The notes beneath the pieces are model-generated. The model saw nothing but the letters and a program-made list of their open reading frames with translations. It ran no database searches and was not told the DNA's origin. From Enterococcus sp. 5H (lineage in GTDB: Bacteria; Bacillota; Bacilli; Lactobacillales; Enterococcaceae), in the NCBI RefSeq assembly GCF_028128615.1, contig NZ_AMDP01000019.1, forward strand, positions 372,001-436,000: 64,000 bases of DNA, read 5' to 3'. Positions within the stretch are counted from its first letter, which is position 1. Every line of letters begins with the position of its first letter. Positions 9,486 to 18,155 of the stretch are shown here, piece by piece. A program made the translations under genes and the position numbers.

Positions 9486-9524
9486 GAGAAAGTAATAGGA
9501 TGTAAATTCTATTCTTTCTCTATT
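9486..9524 (+). terminator. Hairpin between WxL genes 3 and 4
   Basis: GAGAAAG at 9486-9492 can pair with CTTTCTC at 9514-9520, with extra pairing inside and TATTT after it. The T run is weak; it may be a processing or attenuation hairpin within the cluster. Confidence 0.35.
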
Positions 9525-9540
9525 TAAAGGAAGTGAAAGA

Positions 9541-10284
9541 ATGAAAAAAGGATTTCTATTTAGTACGTGTTTGTTAGCTATTGCAATGCTTCCTATCGCA
9601 GCATCGGCAGAAGATGGTGGCAGTATTGAATCAAATGCTTATGTCAGTATTGAAAAAAATGATGGTTCAGAAATCGAAAAACCTGTTAATCCTGTTAATC
9701 CAACAAAACCAGTCAAACCAGTACCGGAAATTGATGGAGAAGAAAACCCGCATCCGCCTAGTACTAAAGGCCCGTTGAGTATTAATTATGTTTCTAATCT
9801 ACGCTTTGGAAGTCAAAAAGCTCAAGGAAATGATGCTGTCTATCAAGTGAAACCGGATCAAGTAATGGATGATGAGGAAAACGTTATTGAAGTGCCTAAC
9901 TATATCCAAATTACGGATAACCGCGGAACGAATGTAGGCTGGCGTTTAACAGTTAAGCAAAATGGTGCTTTTAAAAATGGTAGTAACGATTTAGCTGGAA
10001 CTGAATTAGTCTTCACAAATCCTGTGTTAAGTGCCAAATCTGGGAAAACAGAAACTGCACCAATTGCGGCTTCGACCTTCACTTTAACGGCAGATGGGCA
10101 AGAAGCGCTAGTAATGAATGCTGAAGCGGATCACGGTATGGGGACTTGGGTAGACCGTTTTGGAGAAACCAGCAATCAATCTAAAAGTAGTATTCAATTA
10201 AAAATTCCTGGCGATTCTAAAAAAGTTGCAGGATTGTATAAAACAAGCCTTGTGTGGACGCTAAGTGACAGTCCCCAGCAATAA
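9541..10284 (+). CDS. WxL domain surface protein 4
   Basis: A 247-residue secreted protein. The signal peptide ends IAASAED; a linker with repeated VNPVNPTKPVKPV precedes LSINYVSNLRFG. NRGTNVGWRLTVK and the terminal YKTSLVWTLSDSPQQ are the WxL signatures. The Pro/Lys-rich linker differs from the Gly-rich linkers of its neighbours. It ends the run of WxL genes and is followed by a repeat element with a terminator-like hairpin. Confidence 0.9.
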   Translation: MKKGFLFSTCLLAIAMLPIAASAEDGGSIESNAYVSIEKNDGSEIEKPVNPVNPTKPVKPVPEIDGEENPHPPSTKGPLSINYVSNLRFGSQKAQGNDAVYQVKPDQVMDDEENVIEVPNYIQITDNRGTNVGWRLTVKQNGAFKNGSNDLAGTELVFTNPVLSAKSGKTETAPIAASTFTLTADGQEALVMNAEADHGMGTWVDRFGETSNQSKSSIQLKIPGDSKKVAGLYKTSLVWTLSDSPQQ

Positions 10285-10286
10285 AT

Positions 10287-10484
10287 AGTGTGTCACGAAA
10301 ATACATCTGAATAAACGGCAGGAGCAGAAGTAACTAACCACACTTCGTTTTGATGACACCAATTTCTAAAAGTGAAAGCTCTAAGAATTGAAAGCTTCGG
10401 AAATAAGCTGGGATTGCTTTTTTCACCGTTTATTCGGATTTTAAGTGTGCAGCGAAACTAGTTTTTAGTTTTGCCTCACACTCA
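10287..10484 (+). repeat. Dispersed intergenic repeat, copy A, ending in a hairpin
   Basis: The stretch contains GAATAAACGG (10309-10318) and its inverse CCGTTTATTC (10426-10435), then a hairpin with GTGTG (10445-10449) and CACAC (10477-10481) around AAACT and AGTTT arms. The 3' 65 bp resemble the element at 33305-33375: both have GCTTTTTTC, CCGTTTATTCGGAT and TTTAGTTTTG in the same order. It probably terminates the WxL genes. No protein is encoded. Confidence 0.6.
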
Positions 10485-10594
10485 ATAAGTTCATATTTAA
10501 ATAAACTCGTAGTTATTGTACAAGTGGATACATACATTTTTTTATAGAAGCTTGTACTTAAAGGGGAATTGACTCACGAGTAAAAGAGAAAGGT

Positions 10595-10624
10595 TTTACA
10601 GCGCTTAAATATAAGTGCTATAAA
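10595..10624 (+). promoter_or_regulatory. Promoter with internal palindrome before the small secreted protein gene
   Basis: TTTACA at 10595-10600 and TATAAA at 10619-10624 are 18 bp apart. The spacer is filled by AGCGCTTA (10600-10607), 4 bp, then TAAGTGCT (10612-10619), an imperfect 8-bp inverted repeat with one mismatch. A protein bound there would compete with RNA polymerase, so this is a candidate operator. The regulator is unknown. Confidence 0.5.
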
Positions 10625-10651
10625 ATAAAACAAAAATGGAGGAAAGTTATT

Positions 10652-11056
10652 ATGAAAAAAAGTAACAAAGTATCTGGTGTTTTCTTAGGAGTGGTAGCGT
10701 TATTAGCTATGGTAAGTTTGATGTTTACAGGGGGACAAAAAACAGAGGCAGCTTCGTATTTGAGCAACTTGACTGTTAAAGAAAGTTCAGATGGCTATGT
10801 TGTTCGCTACAATGTCGGGCAGGTTCAAACAGGGGCTTCAATTCATCTGTCAATCATGAGTCAACAAGGAAAAATACTTGCCGACAAAGGAATCATCGAA
10901 ATACCTAAAAAAGCAGGAATGTATGAGTATGAGATTAGTAAACAAGATATCAAACTTAACGAAGGCTTCATTATTGAATATCAATCTACAAACAATAAAA
11001 TTTTAGCTGGATTTGGTAAACATTTAGTTAGTATTAACGGGATAAATTATTTCTAA
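10652..11056 (+). CDS. Small secreted protein of unknown function
   Basis: A 134-residue protein with a signal peptide (about 1-34, ending KTEAAS). The mature part of about 100 residues is predicted to be beta-rich (SYLSNLTVKESSDGYVVRYN, then GASIHLSIMSQQGKIL). I recognise no domain. GGAGGAAAG precedes the ATG. It lies between the last WxL gene and the DUF916 gene, but it has its own promoter upstream and a hairpin downstream, so it is probably a separate transcription unit. A part in the surface complex is inferred only from position. Confidence 0.7.
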   Translation: MKKSNKVSGVFLGVVALLAMVSLMFTGGQKTEAASYLSNLTVKESSDGYVVRYNVGQVQTGASIHLSIMSQQGKILADKGIIEIPKKAGMYEYEISKQDIKLNEGFIIEYQSTNNKILAGFGKHLVSINGINYF

Positions 11057-11091
11057 TTTGTTTTATAGTTCGATTTATTGAAAAATAAGCA

Positions 11092-11145
11092 GAAGTTCAC
11101 GAAAATTGTTTATCAAACTTTCGTGAATTTCAATTTGTTTTTGAA
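11092..11145 (+). terminator. Terminator of the small secreted protein gene
   Basis: GAAGTTCACGAAA (11092-11104) pairs with TTTCGTGAATTTC (11119-11131), allowing one G-U pair; AATTTGTTTTT follows. Confidence 0.65.
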
Positions 11146-11260
11146 AAAAATCAAGAACACTAACAAAAAAATATGTGCTGACCAATATTGTTTAAACATT
11201 CATGTTTATCTATTATTTATCACAGAAAACGAAGATAAAAATATAAATAAAACACTAAAG

Positions 11261-11298
11261 TGAAATGAGAACGCTGTAATGTTCATTTTCAGTTTTTA
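11261..11298 (+). terminator. Hairpin with T run in the gap before the DUF916 gene
   Basis: TGAAATGAGAAC (11261-11272) pairs imperfectly with GTTCATTTTCA (11281-11291), followed by GTTTTT. The rest of the gap 11057-11534 is very AT-rich. It holds no convincing gene; a 61-codon frame there lacks a ribosome binding site. Confidence 0.4.
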
Positions 11299-11534
11299 GA
11301 ATATAGTAATATGATTTTACAAGTTAAATATTTAAAAGAAATATCAATAGAACTTCATTGTTAGGTTGTTAAAAATTTTGTTTTTATATAAAAGGAGTGA
11401 GACGACCATTTCTAATAGTTAAACAATACATACACAATTTGATTTTTAAAAATAAACAAAAAAATTATGTGAACATAACTAAAACATACGCTAACTATGG
11501 AAAGCTTAATTTGATAAGAAAAGGAGAAAACAGT

Positions 11535-12659
11535 ATGAAACGATTAATACCTACTATTTTTATGATTATTGGCGTTATTTCAATTGGGTTTGGAGGAGGA
11601 CATAATGCTTTTGCTGAAGAAATGAGTTTTTCTGTTGAAGCAAAAATCCCGGAAAATCAACGAGATAAAACAAAAACATATTTTGATTTAAGTGTTAAAC
11701 CAGGCGAAGTGGAACAACTTGAAGTTGAGTTGAAAAATAATACAGATAAAGAAGTAACTGTGCTAATTCACTCAAACACTGCAATTACAAACGACAATGG
11801 TGTCATTGACTACGGCGCAGAAGATCCTAAACTGGACAGTACTTTAAAATATCCTTTTTCAAAAATATCAAAAGTAGAGCCGGAAGTTAAACTTGAAGCA
11901 AAAGAAGTCAAAACGATTAATGTACAAGTTGATGTTCCAACAGAGTCGTTTAGCGGAATTATCTTGGGGGGCTTACATTTTACACAGAAAGAAGACAAAG
12001 CTGAAGGTAGTAAAGAATCTGGTGTACAAATTGAAAATAAATTTGCTTACGTGGTCGGTGTTCGCTTGTCAGAAAACGATGATTCAGTAACGCCGGATTT
12101 ACAATTAATTGATGCTAAAGCAGGTCAAAGAAATTACCGTAATACCGTTTTAGGAACATTGCAAAACCCGACAACCCGTATTTTAGGAAACATCACAGTA
12201 ACAGCAGATGTTTTTGCCGCGGATAATAAAGAAACACCTATTTACCATAATAAACAAGAAAACTTAAACATGGCACCTAATTCTAGTTTTGATTACGGTA
12301 TTCCAACAGCAAACAAACCATTTAGAACAGGTAAATATGTGCTGAAAATGACTGCTGAAGCAGCCGGAGAAAAATGGGAATTTGAAAAAGAATTCGAAAT
12401 TAAAGCTGATGAAGCGAAAAAGTTCAATGACGAAGCAGTAGAATTGGCAGAAGAGCAAAATGACTACATGATGTACTTCATTATCGGTGGCTCTATCTTA
12501 TTAGTAGTGATTATTGGGCTAGTAATCTGGATGATGCGTCAAAGAAAGAAACATCTGGAAGAATTAAGAAGACAAGAAGCTCGCAAAAAAGCTAAACGTA
12601 TTCGCAGAAAAAGAGAACAATTAAACGGCAGTAAAAAAAGCACTTCAGAAAAAAAGTAA
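11535..12659 (+). CDS. DUF916 and DUF3324 (WxL-interacting) membrane protein
   Basis: Predicted protein of 374 residues. A signal peptide (1-29, ending NAFAEE) is followed by an N-terminal DUF916 region (about 30-155, MSFSVEAKIPENQR through VPTESFSGIILGG) and a DUF3324 region (about 165-300). A transmembrane helix (MMYFIIGGSILLVVIIGLVI) and a strongly basic cytoplasmic tail (RRQEARKKAKRIRRKREQ) end it. Proteins of this type are constant partners of WxL genes and are described as WxL-interacting proteins that bridge peptidoglycan and ligand. ATG 11535 was chosen for AAAGGAG 9 bases upstream and the signal peptide; an upstream in-frame GTG (11397) sits inside a purine run and has no binding site. 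Confidence 0.88.
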   Translation: MKRLIPTIFMIIGVISIGFGGGHNAFAEEMSFSVEAKIPENQRDKTKTYFDLSVKPGEVEQLEVELKNNTDKEVTVLIHSNTAITNDNGVIDYGAEDPKLDSTLKYPFSKISKVEPEVKLEAKEVKTINVQVDVPTESFSGIILGGLHFTQKEDKAEGSKESGVQIENKFAYVVGVRLSENDDSVTPDLQLIDAKAGQRNYRNTVLGTLQNPTTRILGNITVTADVFAADNKETPIYHNKQENLNMAPNSSFDYGIPTANKPFRTGKYVLKMTAEAAGEKWEFEKEFEIKADEAKKFNDEAVELAEEQNDYMMYFIIGGSILLVVIIGLVIWMMRQRKKHLEELRRQEARKKAKRIRRKREQLNGSKKSTSEKK

Positions 12660-12713
12660 AAACGAAGTAACTGCCAAGTGTTGTTTGCTTTAATGAAGTT
12701 AATTAAACAGAGT

Positions 12714-12755
12714 ACTAGATAAAACAGTTCAATAGTTTTATCTAGTGTTTTTTTT
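12714..12755 (+). terminator. Terminator of the WxL cluster
   Basis: ACTAGATAAAAC (12714-12725) pairs perfectly with GTTTTATCTAGT (12735-12746), followed by GTTTTTTTTG. Confidence 0.9.
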
Positions 12756-12857
12756 GTATAGCTAGAGGTGTTATGTTGAATGTATTAGCTTCCTAAGCAC
12801 TTTTACTTTCTTATTTAGGTCAGAATTTGTACAATTAATTAAAGGAGTTGATACAAT

Positions 12858-13610
12858 ATGCCTGATATTATACGTGTTTATCTAATAGAAGATGAGTTTG
12901 TTTATAGAAAAAAACTTCATGATTATATTTTTTCACTTCAAGAAACGCCTTTTCAGTCTACGTTGCATATTATTTCAATAGAAGAACTAGATGCTTTTTT
13001 TAATAAAGAGATAGAAGAACTAACTATTGATGACAATGATGTTTTTATTATTGATATTGACTTGAACACACATTTTTCAGGAATTGATATGGCTAAAAAG
13101 ATTAGACAAAAAAACAAACACAGCTTCATTGTTTTTTTAACTAATTTAGAAAGCAAAGGCATTGAAATTATTAATCAAAATATTAATGCTACTTCTTATC
13201 TAATCAAAGGCATGGGACTGGATCAGCGAATGGTAGAAAATCTTTTTTCTACTATTAAAAAAGAAATTGTAAACAGAACCCAAGATACGGAAGAATACAT
13301 TTCTTTAAAAAAATTCGGAAAAACAGTCTTTGTAAAATATAAAGACATTCTCTATATTCAATCTGCCTCTGGTATGCGAAACATGTTAGTGGTTAAGACG
13401 GTTCAATCTGAACAAATAATAGAAGGCTCTATCAATAAATTGAAAGAGCAGATAGATGTTCGTTATTTATACACAGATCTGCGTTCGTATATTATTAATT
13501 TAACTCATGTTTCGTCATTAAGCCGTTCTGAAGGGTTGATTGTTTTTGATGAAGGTAGTGAATTAGAAGTCGGTTCAAGAATTATCAATAAATTGAAAAG
13601 TGCTCTATAA
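12858..13610 (+). CDS. LytTR-family response regulator (AgrA/FsrA-like)
   Basis: A 250-residue regulator. The receiver domain (about 4-125) has VYLIEDE for the acidic pocket, FIIDIDLN with the probable phosphorylated Asp, and SYLIKG for the conserved Lys. The LytTR DNA-binding domain (about 145-250) starts ISLKKFGKTVFVKYKDILYI and includes the INLTHVSSLSR part. AAAGGAG precedes the ATG. The stop lies 13 bases before the kinase start, so the two are co-transcribed. Members of this family usually answer to peptide-sensing kinases and bind pairs of short direct repeats upstream of targets; the targets here are unknown. Confidence 0.88.
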   Translation: MPDIIRVYLIEDEFVYRKKLHDYIFSLQETPFQSTLHIISIEELDAFFNKEIEELTIDDNDVFIIDIDLNTHFSGIDMAKKIRQKNKHSFIVFLTNLESKGIEIINQNINATSYLIKGMGLDQRMVENLFSTIKKEIVNRTQDTEEYISLKKFGKTVFVKYKDILYIQSASGMRNMLVVKTVQSEQIIEGSINKLKEQIDVRYLYTDLRSYIINLTHVSSLSRSEGLIVFDEGSELEVGSRIINKLKSAL

Positions 13611-13623
13611 AAGGAGGGAAATC

Positions 13624-14919
13624 ATGGGGTTACCACTGGAAGTATTGTTGCTCTCTTTGAATTATATTCAGGTTTTGTGGCTGTTAGGGTATAAAAAATA
13701 TTTTAGTTTTCGACAAGTGATTTTTCTGACAGCTTATATTTTTGTTCAATTAGTTGTTTACTATGTATTTAGAGATACTAGAGCAGTTAATCTGCTGATC
13801 TTTTTTGTAGTTCTTGAGTTTTATTTTCTTATTCGTTTTTTACAAAGTTGGATATTGGCAGCATTATATTTTCTTTTGCAAAATACGATGATGCTTATTG
13901 CAGGGTTAATTACATGGGATTCATTTTTTATTTTATGGATCAGACAAGCGATTACGACAGAACAATATAAACTTTTTGATGACGCAGCGTGGATTTTGCA
14001 GCAACTTGTTTTATTTGGTCTCATTATGGTTACGAAAAAAATAAGTGCTAAGTATAATATTTTTGAATCTGTTTCTCAGTTGCAGAAAAAATATATTACA
14101 CAATCTATTCTATGTATTGCGCTACTCTATTCGCTAAACGTGATTCGGACGATTAGCTTAGTGCAACTACAAATTGTTAAGTTCGCGTATTTAACTGTGA
14201 TGTCTTTAGCTTTCACAGCCGTTTTTTGTTACATTATCTATCTGATTAGTCAGTTTTATCAACAGCAGCAAAGCATTCGACTTCTTTCACAAAAATCCTT
14301 TCAAGAAGAAGAAAAACTGCATTTGGCTAATGAATTTAGACATGATTACCGAAATATCCTAGTAAGTCTGTCAACCTATTTGGAACAAGATCAAATTGCG
14401 GAGGCTCGTAAGTATGTTTCTTCAATTGTTGAATATTCTAATTCTTTCACGGAATCAGATGACTTCTCTCAGGTGACAGCGATAAAGAGTCCGCCGATTC
14501 AAGGATTGCTGATTAAGTTTCTGGAAAGTTGTCGTGAGAAAAAAATTCCCGTACAACTTATAGTGAAACAAGAAATATCTGAGTTTGATATTACGATTAA
14601 TCTATTGGATTTTATTCGTTGTTTTTCAATTTTATTGGATAATGCAGTGGAAGCATCTGAGGGTGTTGAAAGACCGTTAATCGAAGTGACGTTAGATATT
14701 CATGAACAATCGACTTTGATAGAAGTCAGAAATGCATATGAAGGCAGCCTTTCTATTAGCCAATTGCTTAAAAATAATTTTACAACAAAAAAAGGCCATC
14801 AAGGAAAAGGACTTCATATTTTTACTAAGTTACTAAAACAGTATCGAAAAGCTTCCTATGGTTTTGATCTAGAATCTGGTTTTTTTGTAGCGAGTTTCTC
14901 ATTGCCGAAAAGTGAGTAA
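13624..14919 (+). CDS. GHKL sensor histidine kinase (AgrC/FsrC-like, HPK10 type)
   Basis: Predicted protein of 431 residues. About six hydrophobic helices fill residues 1-215, a coiled-coil linker follows, and then the kinase core. The phosphoacceptor region is EFRHDYRNIL, the N box is ILLDNAVEAS and the G box is GKGLHIFTKL. This is the architecture of AgrC/FsrC/ComD-type receptors for secreted peptides. ATG 13624 follows AGGAGGG; an earlier in-frame TTG at 13600 lies inside the regulator gene. No AgrB-like protease or clear pheromone precursor is seen on either side, so the signal is made elsewhere or is something else. Confidence 0.88.
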   Translation: MGLPLEVLLLSLNYIQVLWLLGYKKYFSFRQVIFLTAYIFVQLVVYYVFRDTRAVNLLIFFVVLEFYFLIRFLQSWILAALYFLLQNTMMLIAGLITWDSFFILWIRQAITTEQYKLFDDAAWILQQLVLFGLIMVTKKISAKYNIFESVSQLQKKYITQSILCIALLYSLNVIRTISLVQLQIVKFAYLTVMSLAFTAVFCYIIYLISQFYQQQQSIRLLSQKSFQEEEKLHLANEFRHDYRNILVSLSTYLEQDQIAEARKYVSSIVEYSNSFTESDDFSQVTAIKSPPIQGLLIKFLESCREKKIPVQLIVKQEISEFDITINLLDFIRCFSILLDNAVEASEGVERPLIEVTLDIHEQSTLIEVRNAYEGSLSISQLLKNNFTTKKGHQGKGLHIFTKLLKQYRKASYGFDLESGFFVASFSLPKSE

Positions 14920-14957
14920 CAGTTAAATTCTTTTGATAGTAGTTTTTGAAAAAGTTC

Positions 14958-15032
14958 AAAAAGCGAATATGCGCTTGCTTTTGCTATGTTTCGTTATCGG
15001 ATGGCAAAAATGCAAAGTGTAATTCGCTTTTT
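14958..15032 (+). terminator. Possible terminator of the two-component genes
   Basis: AAAAAGCGAAT (14958-14968) and ATTCGCTTTTT (15022-15032) are perfect inverse copies separated by a 53-base loop. The long loop makes termination uncertain. The rest of 14920-15130 shows no supportable gene. Confidence 0.35.
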
Positions 15033-15139
15033 ACTATTTATTGCGCTAAAAATTATATGAAAAATAATAAAGGAAAAATTGAGTATTTTGACTTGAGTGA
15101 AACTAATGAAAGAAACTCTGAAAAAAAGTGAAAAAAACC

Positions 15140-15168
15140 TTGCTATTGCTGTGTTTCTGTAATATAAT
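15140..15168 (+). promoter_or_regulatory. Promoter of the S10-spc-alpha ribosomal operon
   Basis: TTGCTA (15140-15145) and TATAAT (15163-15168) are separated by 17 bp. It is the only near-consensus promoter seen before the ribosomal genes and gives a leader of about 165 nt. Confidence 0.8.
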
Positions 15169-15174
15169 TACAAA

Positions 15175-15341
15175 GGTGCTGTTTACAGAAGTGTGAAAAG
15201 CATTGATAAATCAAGGTTTTGGTTTATCGGCTAAGAAACGAGAGGTTGCGACACGCCCGGACGCTTTGCCACGAACGAGCGTGACGGAAAAATTTTCGTG
15301 GAGCTATGTCTACTTTCAAAATAGGCGAAGGAGGGAACAAG
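15175..15341 (+). promoter_or_regulatory. Structured leader of the S10 operon
   Basis: The leader is much more GC-rich than its surroundings. It includes CCACGAA (15269-15275) pairing with TTCGTGG (15295-15301), and CACGC/GCGTG elements that could form alternative helices. No T run follows, so it is not a simple terminator. Autogenous control by a ribosomal protein is an inference; I cannot assign it to a known leader family. Confidence 0.45.
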
Positions 15342-15650
15342 ATGGCAAAACAAAAGATTCGTATCCGTTTAAAAGCGTATGAACACCGTATTTTAGATCA
15401 ATCAGCGGATAAAATTGTGGAAACAGCAAAAAGAACTGGAGCTGACGTATCAGGTCCGATTCCATTACCAACAGAACGCTCGCTTTACACAGTTATTCGT
15501 GCGACTCATAAATACAAAGATTCTCGCGAACAATTCGAAATGCGTACTCACAAACGTCTAATCGACATTGTGAACCCAACACCAAAGACAGTTGATGCTT
15601 TAATGAAGCTTGACTTACCGTCTGGTGTAAATATTGAAATCAAACTATAA
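15342..15650 (+). CDS. rpsJ: 30S ribosomal protein S10 (also NusE)
   Basis: The 102-residue protein begins [20 protein letters not shown] and has the full family length. S10 sits in the 30S head and also acts as transcription antitermination factor NusE. ATG 15342 follows GAAGGAGGG; an in-frame ATG at 15306 would add 12 residues absent from the family. It is the first gene of the operon, behind a structured leader. Confidence 0.97.
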   Translation: MAKQKIRIRLKAYEHRILDQSADKIVETAKRTGADVSGPIPLPTERSLYTVIRATHKYKDSREQFEMRTHKRLIDIVNPTPKTVDALMKLDLPSGVNIEIKL

Positions 15651-15674
15651 AATTAAGATGATGGAGGTGTACTC

Positions 15675-16304
15675 ATGACCAAAGGAATCTTAGGGAAAAA
15701 AGTGGGAATGACACAAATCTTTACTGAGTCTGGTGAATTAATTCCAGTAACAGTAGTTGAAGCTACGCCAAACGTAGTTTTACAAGTAAAAACTGTTGAA
15801 ACTGACGGTTACGAAGCTGTTCAAGTTGGTTACCAAGACAAACGTGAAGTTTTATCAAACAAACCTGCGAAAGGTCATGTTGCAAAAGCAAACACGGCTC
15901 CTAAGCGCTTCATTAAGGAATTCAAAAATGTTGAGCTGGGAGAATACGAAGTAGGAACAGAAATTAAGGTAGATGTTTTCCAAGCAGGAGACATTATTGA
16001 TGTTACAGGAACAACAAAAGGTAAAGGATTCCAAGGCGTTATCAAACGTCACGGACAAAGCCGCGGACCAATGTCTCACGGTTCTCGTTACCACCGTCGT
16101 CCTGGGTCAATGGGTCCAGTAGCACCTAACCGTGTATTTAAAAATAAACGTTTAGCCGGCCGTATGGGTGGCAACCGCGTAACAATTCAAAATCTTGAAG
16201 TTGTTAAAGTGGACGTTGAAAGAAATGTAATCCTAATTAAAGGAAACATTCCTGGAGCGAAAAAATCATTAATCACAATCAAATCAGCTGTGAAAGCTAA
16301 ATAA
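15675..16304 (+). CDS. rplC: 50S ribosomal protein L3
   Basis: The 209 residues include [20 protein letters not shown] at the N terminus and the long internal loop with [19 protein letters not shown] that reaches toward the peptidyl transferase centre. L3 is one of the first proteins to bind 23S rRNA. GGAGGTG precedes the ATG, and rplD follows after 25 bp. Confidence 0.98.
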   Translation: MTKGILGKKVGMTQIFTESGELIPVTVVEATPNVVLQVKTVETDGYEAVQVGYQDKREVLSNKPAKGHVAKANTAPKRFIKEFKNVELGEYEVGTEIKVDVFQAGDIIDVTGTTKGKGFQGVIKRHGQSRGPMSHGSRYHRRPGSMGPVAPNRVFKNKRLAGRMGGNRVTIQNLEVVKVDVERNVILIKGNIPGAKKSLITIKSAVKAK

Positions 16305-16329
16305 GTATAGGGGAAGGAGGAACTAAGGA

Positions 16330-16953
16330 ATGCCGAATGTAGCATTATTTAAACAAGATGGAACTCAAAATGGTGAAATCACATTAAACGAAGAAATTTT
16401 CGGAATTGAACCAAATGAAACTGTTGTCTACGATGCAATCATCATGCAACGCGCTTCATTAAGACAAGGAACACACTCAGTAAAACACCGCGGAGAAGTT
16501 CGTGGCGGCGGCCGTAAACCATGGCGTCAAAAAGGTACTGGTCGTGCTCGTCAAGGTTCAATCCGTTCACCACAATGGCGTGGAGGTGGCGTAGTTTTCG
16601 GACCAACACCACGTTCTTACAGCTACAAACTTCCTAAAAAAGTTCGTCGCTTAGCAATGAAATCTGTATTATCAGATAAAGTTGCTGAAAGTAACTTGGT
16701 AGCTGTTGAAGGATTAAGCTTCGACGCACCAAAAACAAAAGAATTTAAACAAGTTCTTACAAACTTATCTATTGATACGAAAGTATTAGTTGTTCTAGAA
16801 ACTGGAAATGATTTTGCAGCATTATCTGCACGTAATTTACCAAACGTTTCTGTAGTAACTTCTGATAACGTAAGTGTTCTAGATATCGTTTCTAATACAA
16901 AGGTATTGGCAACACAAACTGCTCTTACTCAAATTGAGGAGGTGCTTGCATAA
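16330..16953 (+). CDS. rplD: 50S ribosomal protein L4
   Basis: The 207-residue protein lines the nascent peptide exit tunnel; its loop [19 protein letters not shown], where macrolide-resistance changes are known in the family, appears intact. Its stop shares a base with the start of rplW (TAATG), implying translational coupling. In enterobacteria L4 represses its own operon; whether it acts on the leader here is unknown. Confidence 0.98.
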   Translation: MPNVALFKQDGTQNGEITLNEEIFGIEPNETVVYDAIIMQRASLRQGTHSVKHRGEVRGGGRKPWRQKGTGRARQGSIRSPQWRGGGVVFGPTPRSYSYKLPKKVRRLAMKSVLSDKVAESNLVAVEGLSFDAPKTKEFKQVLTNLSIDTKVLVVLETGNDFAALSARNLPNVSVVTSDNVSVLDIVSNTKVLATQTALTQIEEVLA

Positions 16954-17243
16954 TGAACTTACTAGACGTAATCAAACGCCCAGTGATCACTGAAAAATCC
17001 ATGCTTGCTATGGACGAAAAGAAATACACTTTCGAAGTTGACACTCGCGCAAACAAAACTTTAGTAAAACAAGCTGTTGAAGCAGCATTTGATGTTAAAG
17101 TTAAAAACGTAAACATCATTAACGTGCGTCCAAAATTCAAACGCATGGGTAAATATGCAGGATATACTAAAAAACGTCGCAAAGCTGTTGTGACTTTAAC
17201 AAACGATTCAAAAGAAATTCAAATTTTCGATGCTGCTGAATAA
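16953..17243 (+). CDS. rplW: 50S ribosomal protein L23
   Basis: The 96 residues begin [17 protein letters not shown], the conserved L23 opening. L23 surrounds the tunnel exit and is a docking point for trigger factor and SRP. It starts within the rplD stop codon, and its binding site (GAGGAGGTG) lies inside the end of rplD. Confidence 0.98.
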   Translation: MNLLDVIKRPVITEKSMLAMDEKKYTFEVDTRANKTLVKQAVEAAFDVKVKNVNIINVRPKFKRMGKYAGYTKKRRKAVVTLTNDSKEIQIFDAAE

Positions 17244-17282
17244 GCAGACCATGTTTAATTACTAAATGGGAGGGAAAAAGAC

Positions 17283-18113
17283 GTGGCGATTAAAAAGTAC
17301 AAACCTACCACAAATGGCCGTCGTAATATGACAACGTCTGATTTCGCAGAAATCACGACTTCAACACCAGAAAAAACGTTATTGGCGCCATTAAAAAACC
17401 ATGCCGGTCGTAACAACAACGGTCGTATCACTGTTCGTCATCAAGGTGGCGGTCACAAACGTCAATACCGTTTGATTGACTTCAAACGTAATAAAGACAA
17501 CGTCGTAGCAGTTGTTAAAACTATCGAGTATGATCCAAATCGTTCTGCTAACATCGCGTTAGTACACTACGAAGATGGAGTTAAAGCATACATCTTAGCA
17601 CCAAAAGGATTGGAAGTTGGCATGCGCCTTGTTTCTGGTCCAGAAGCAGATATTAAAGTAGGGAACGCATTACCATTGGAAAACATTCCAGTAGGTACTG
17701 TTGTTCACAACATTGAAATGAAACCTGGTAAAGGCGGACAATTAATTCGTTCAGCTGGAACAAGTGCTCAAGTACTTGGTAAAGAAGGCAAATACGTATT
17801 AATCCGTTTAAACTCTGGCGAAGTTCGTATGATCTTAGCAACTTGCCGTGCAACAATCGGCGCTGTTGGTAACGAACAACACGAATTAATCAACATTGGT
17901 AAAGCCGGCCGTTCTCGTTGGATGCGTAAACGCCCAACAGTTCGTGGTAGCGTAATGAACCCTAACGATCACCCACACGGTGGTGGTGAAGGTAAACAAC
18001 CAATCGGACGTAAAGCGCCCGTATCACCTTGGGGACAACCAGCTATCGGCTTGAAAACTCGTAATAAAAAAGCTAAATCAGACAAACTTATCGTTCGTCG
18101 TCGTACTAAATAA
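17283..18113 (+). CDS. rplB: 50S ribosomal protein L2
   Basis: At 276 residues this is the full-length L2, essential for subunit joining and peptidyl transferase activity. The conserved [20 protein letters not shown], including the functionally important His, is present near residue 225. The start is GTG 17283, preceded by GGGAGGG. Confidence 0.98.
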   Translation: MAIKKYKPTTNGRRNMTTSDFAEITTSTPEKTLLAPLKNHAGRNNNGRITVRHQGGGHKRQYRLIDFKRNKDNVVAVVKTIEYDPNRSANIALVHYEDGVKAYILAPKGLEVGMRLVSGPEADIKVGNALPLENIPVGTVVHNIEMKPGKGGQLIRSAGTSAQVLGKEGKYVLIRLNSGEVRMILATCRATIGAVGNEQHELINIGKAGRSRWMRKRPTVRGSVMNPNDHPHGGGEGKQPIGRKAPVSPWGQPAIGLKTRNKKAKSDKLIVRRRTK

Positions 18114-18155
18114 TTTTTTTGACCATGTGTCGTACATTTTGAGAGGAGGTTCACC

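Noticed and set aside
11078-11263. 61-codon frame after the small secreted protein gene
   Set aside because: It has no ribosome binding site, is very AT-rich and overlaps the terminator hairpin at 11092-11145.
11397-11534. 46-residue N-terminal extension of the DUF916 protein
   Set aside because: The GTG lies within a purine run with no site before it, and the signal peptide starts at ATG 11535.
14946-15131. 61-codon Cys-containing frame after the kinase, considered as a pheromone precursor
   Set aside because: It starts at TTG without a ribosome binding site, overlaps a large inverted repeat and has no leader or AgrD-like signature.
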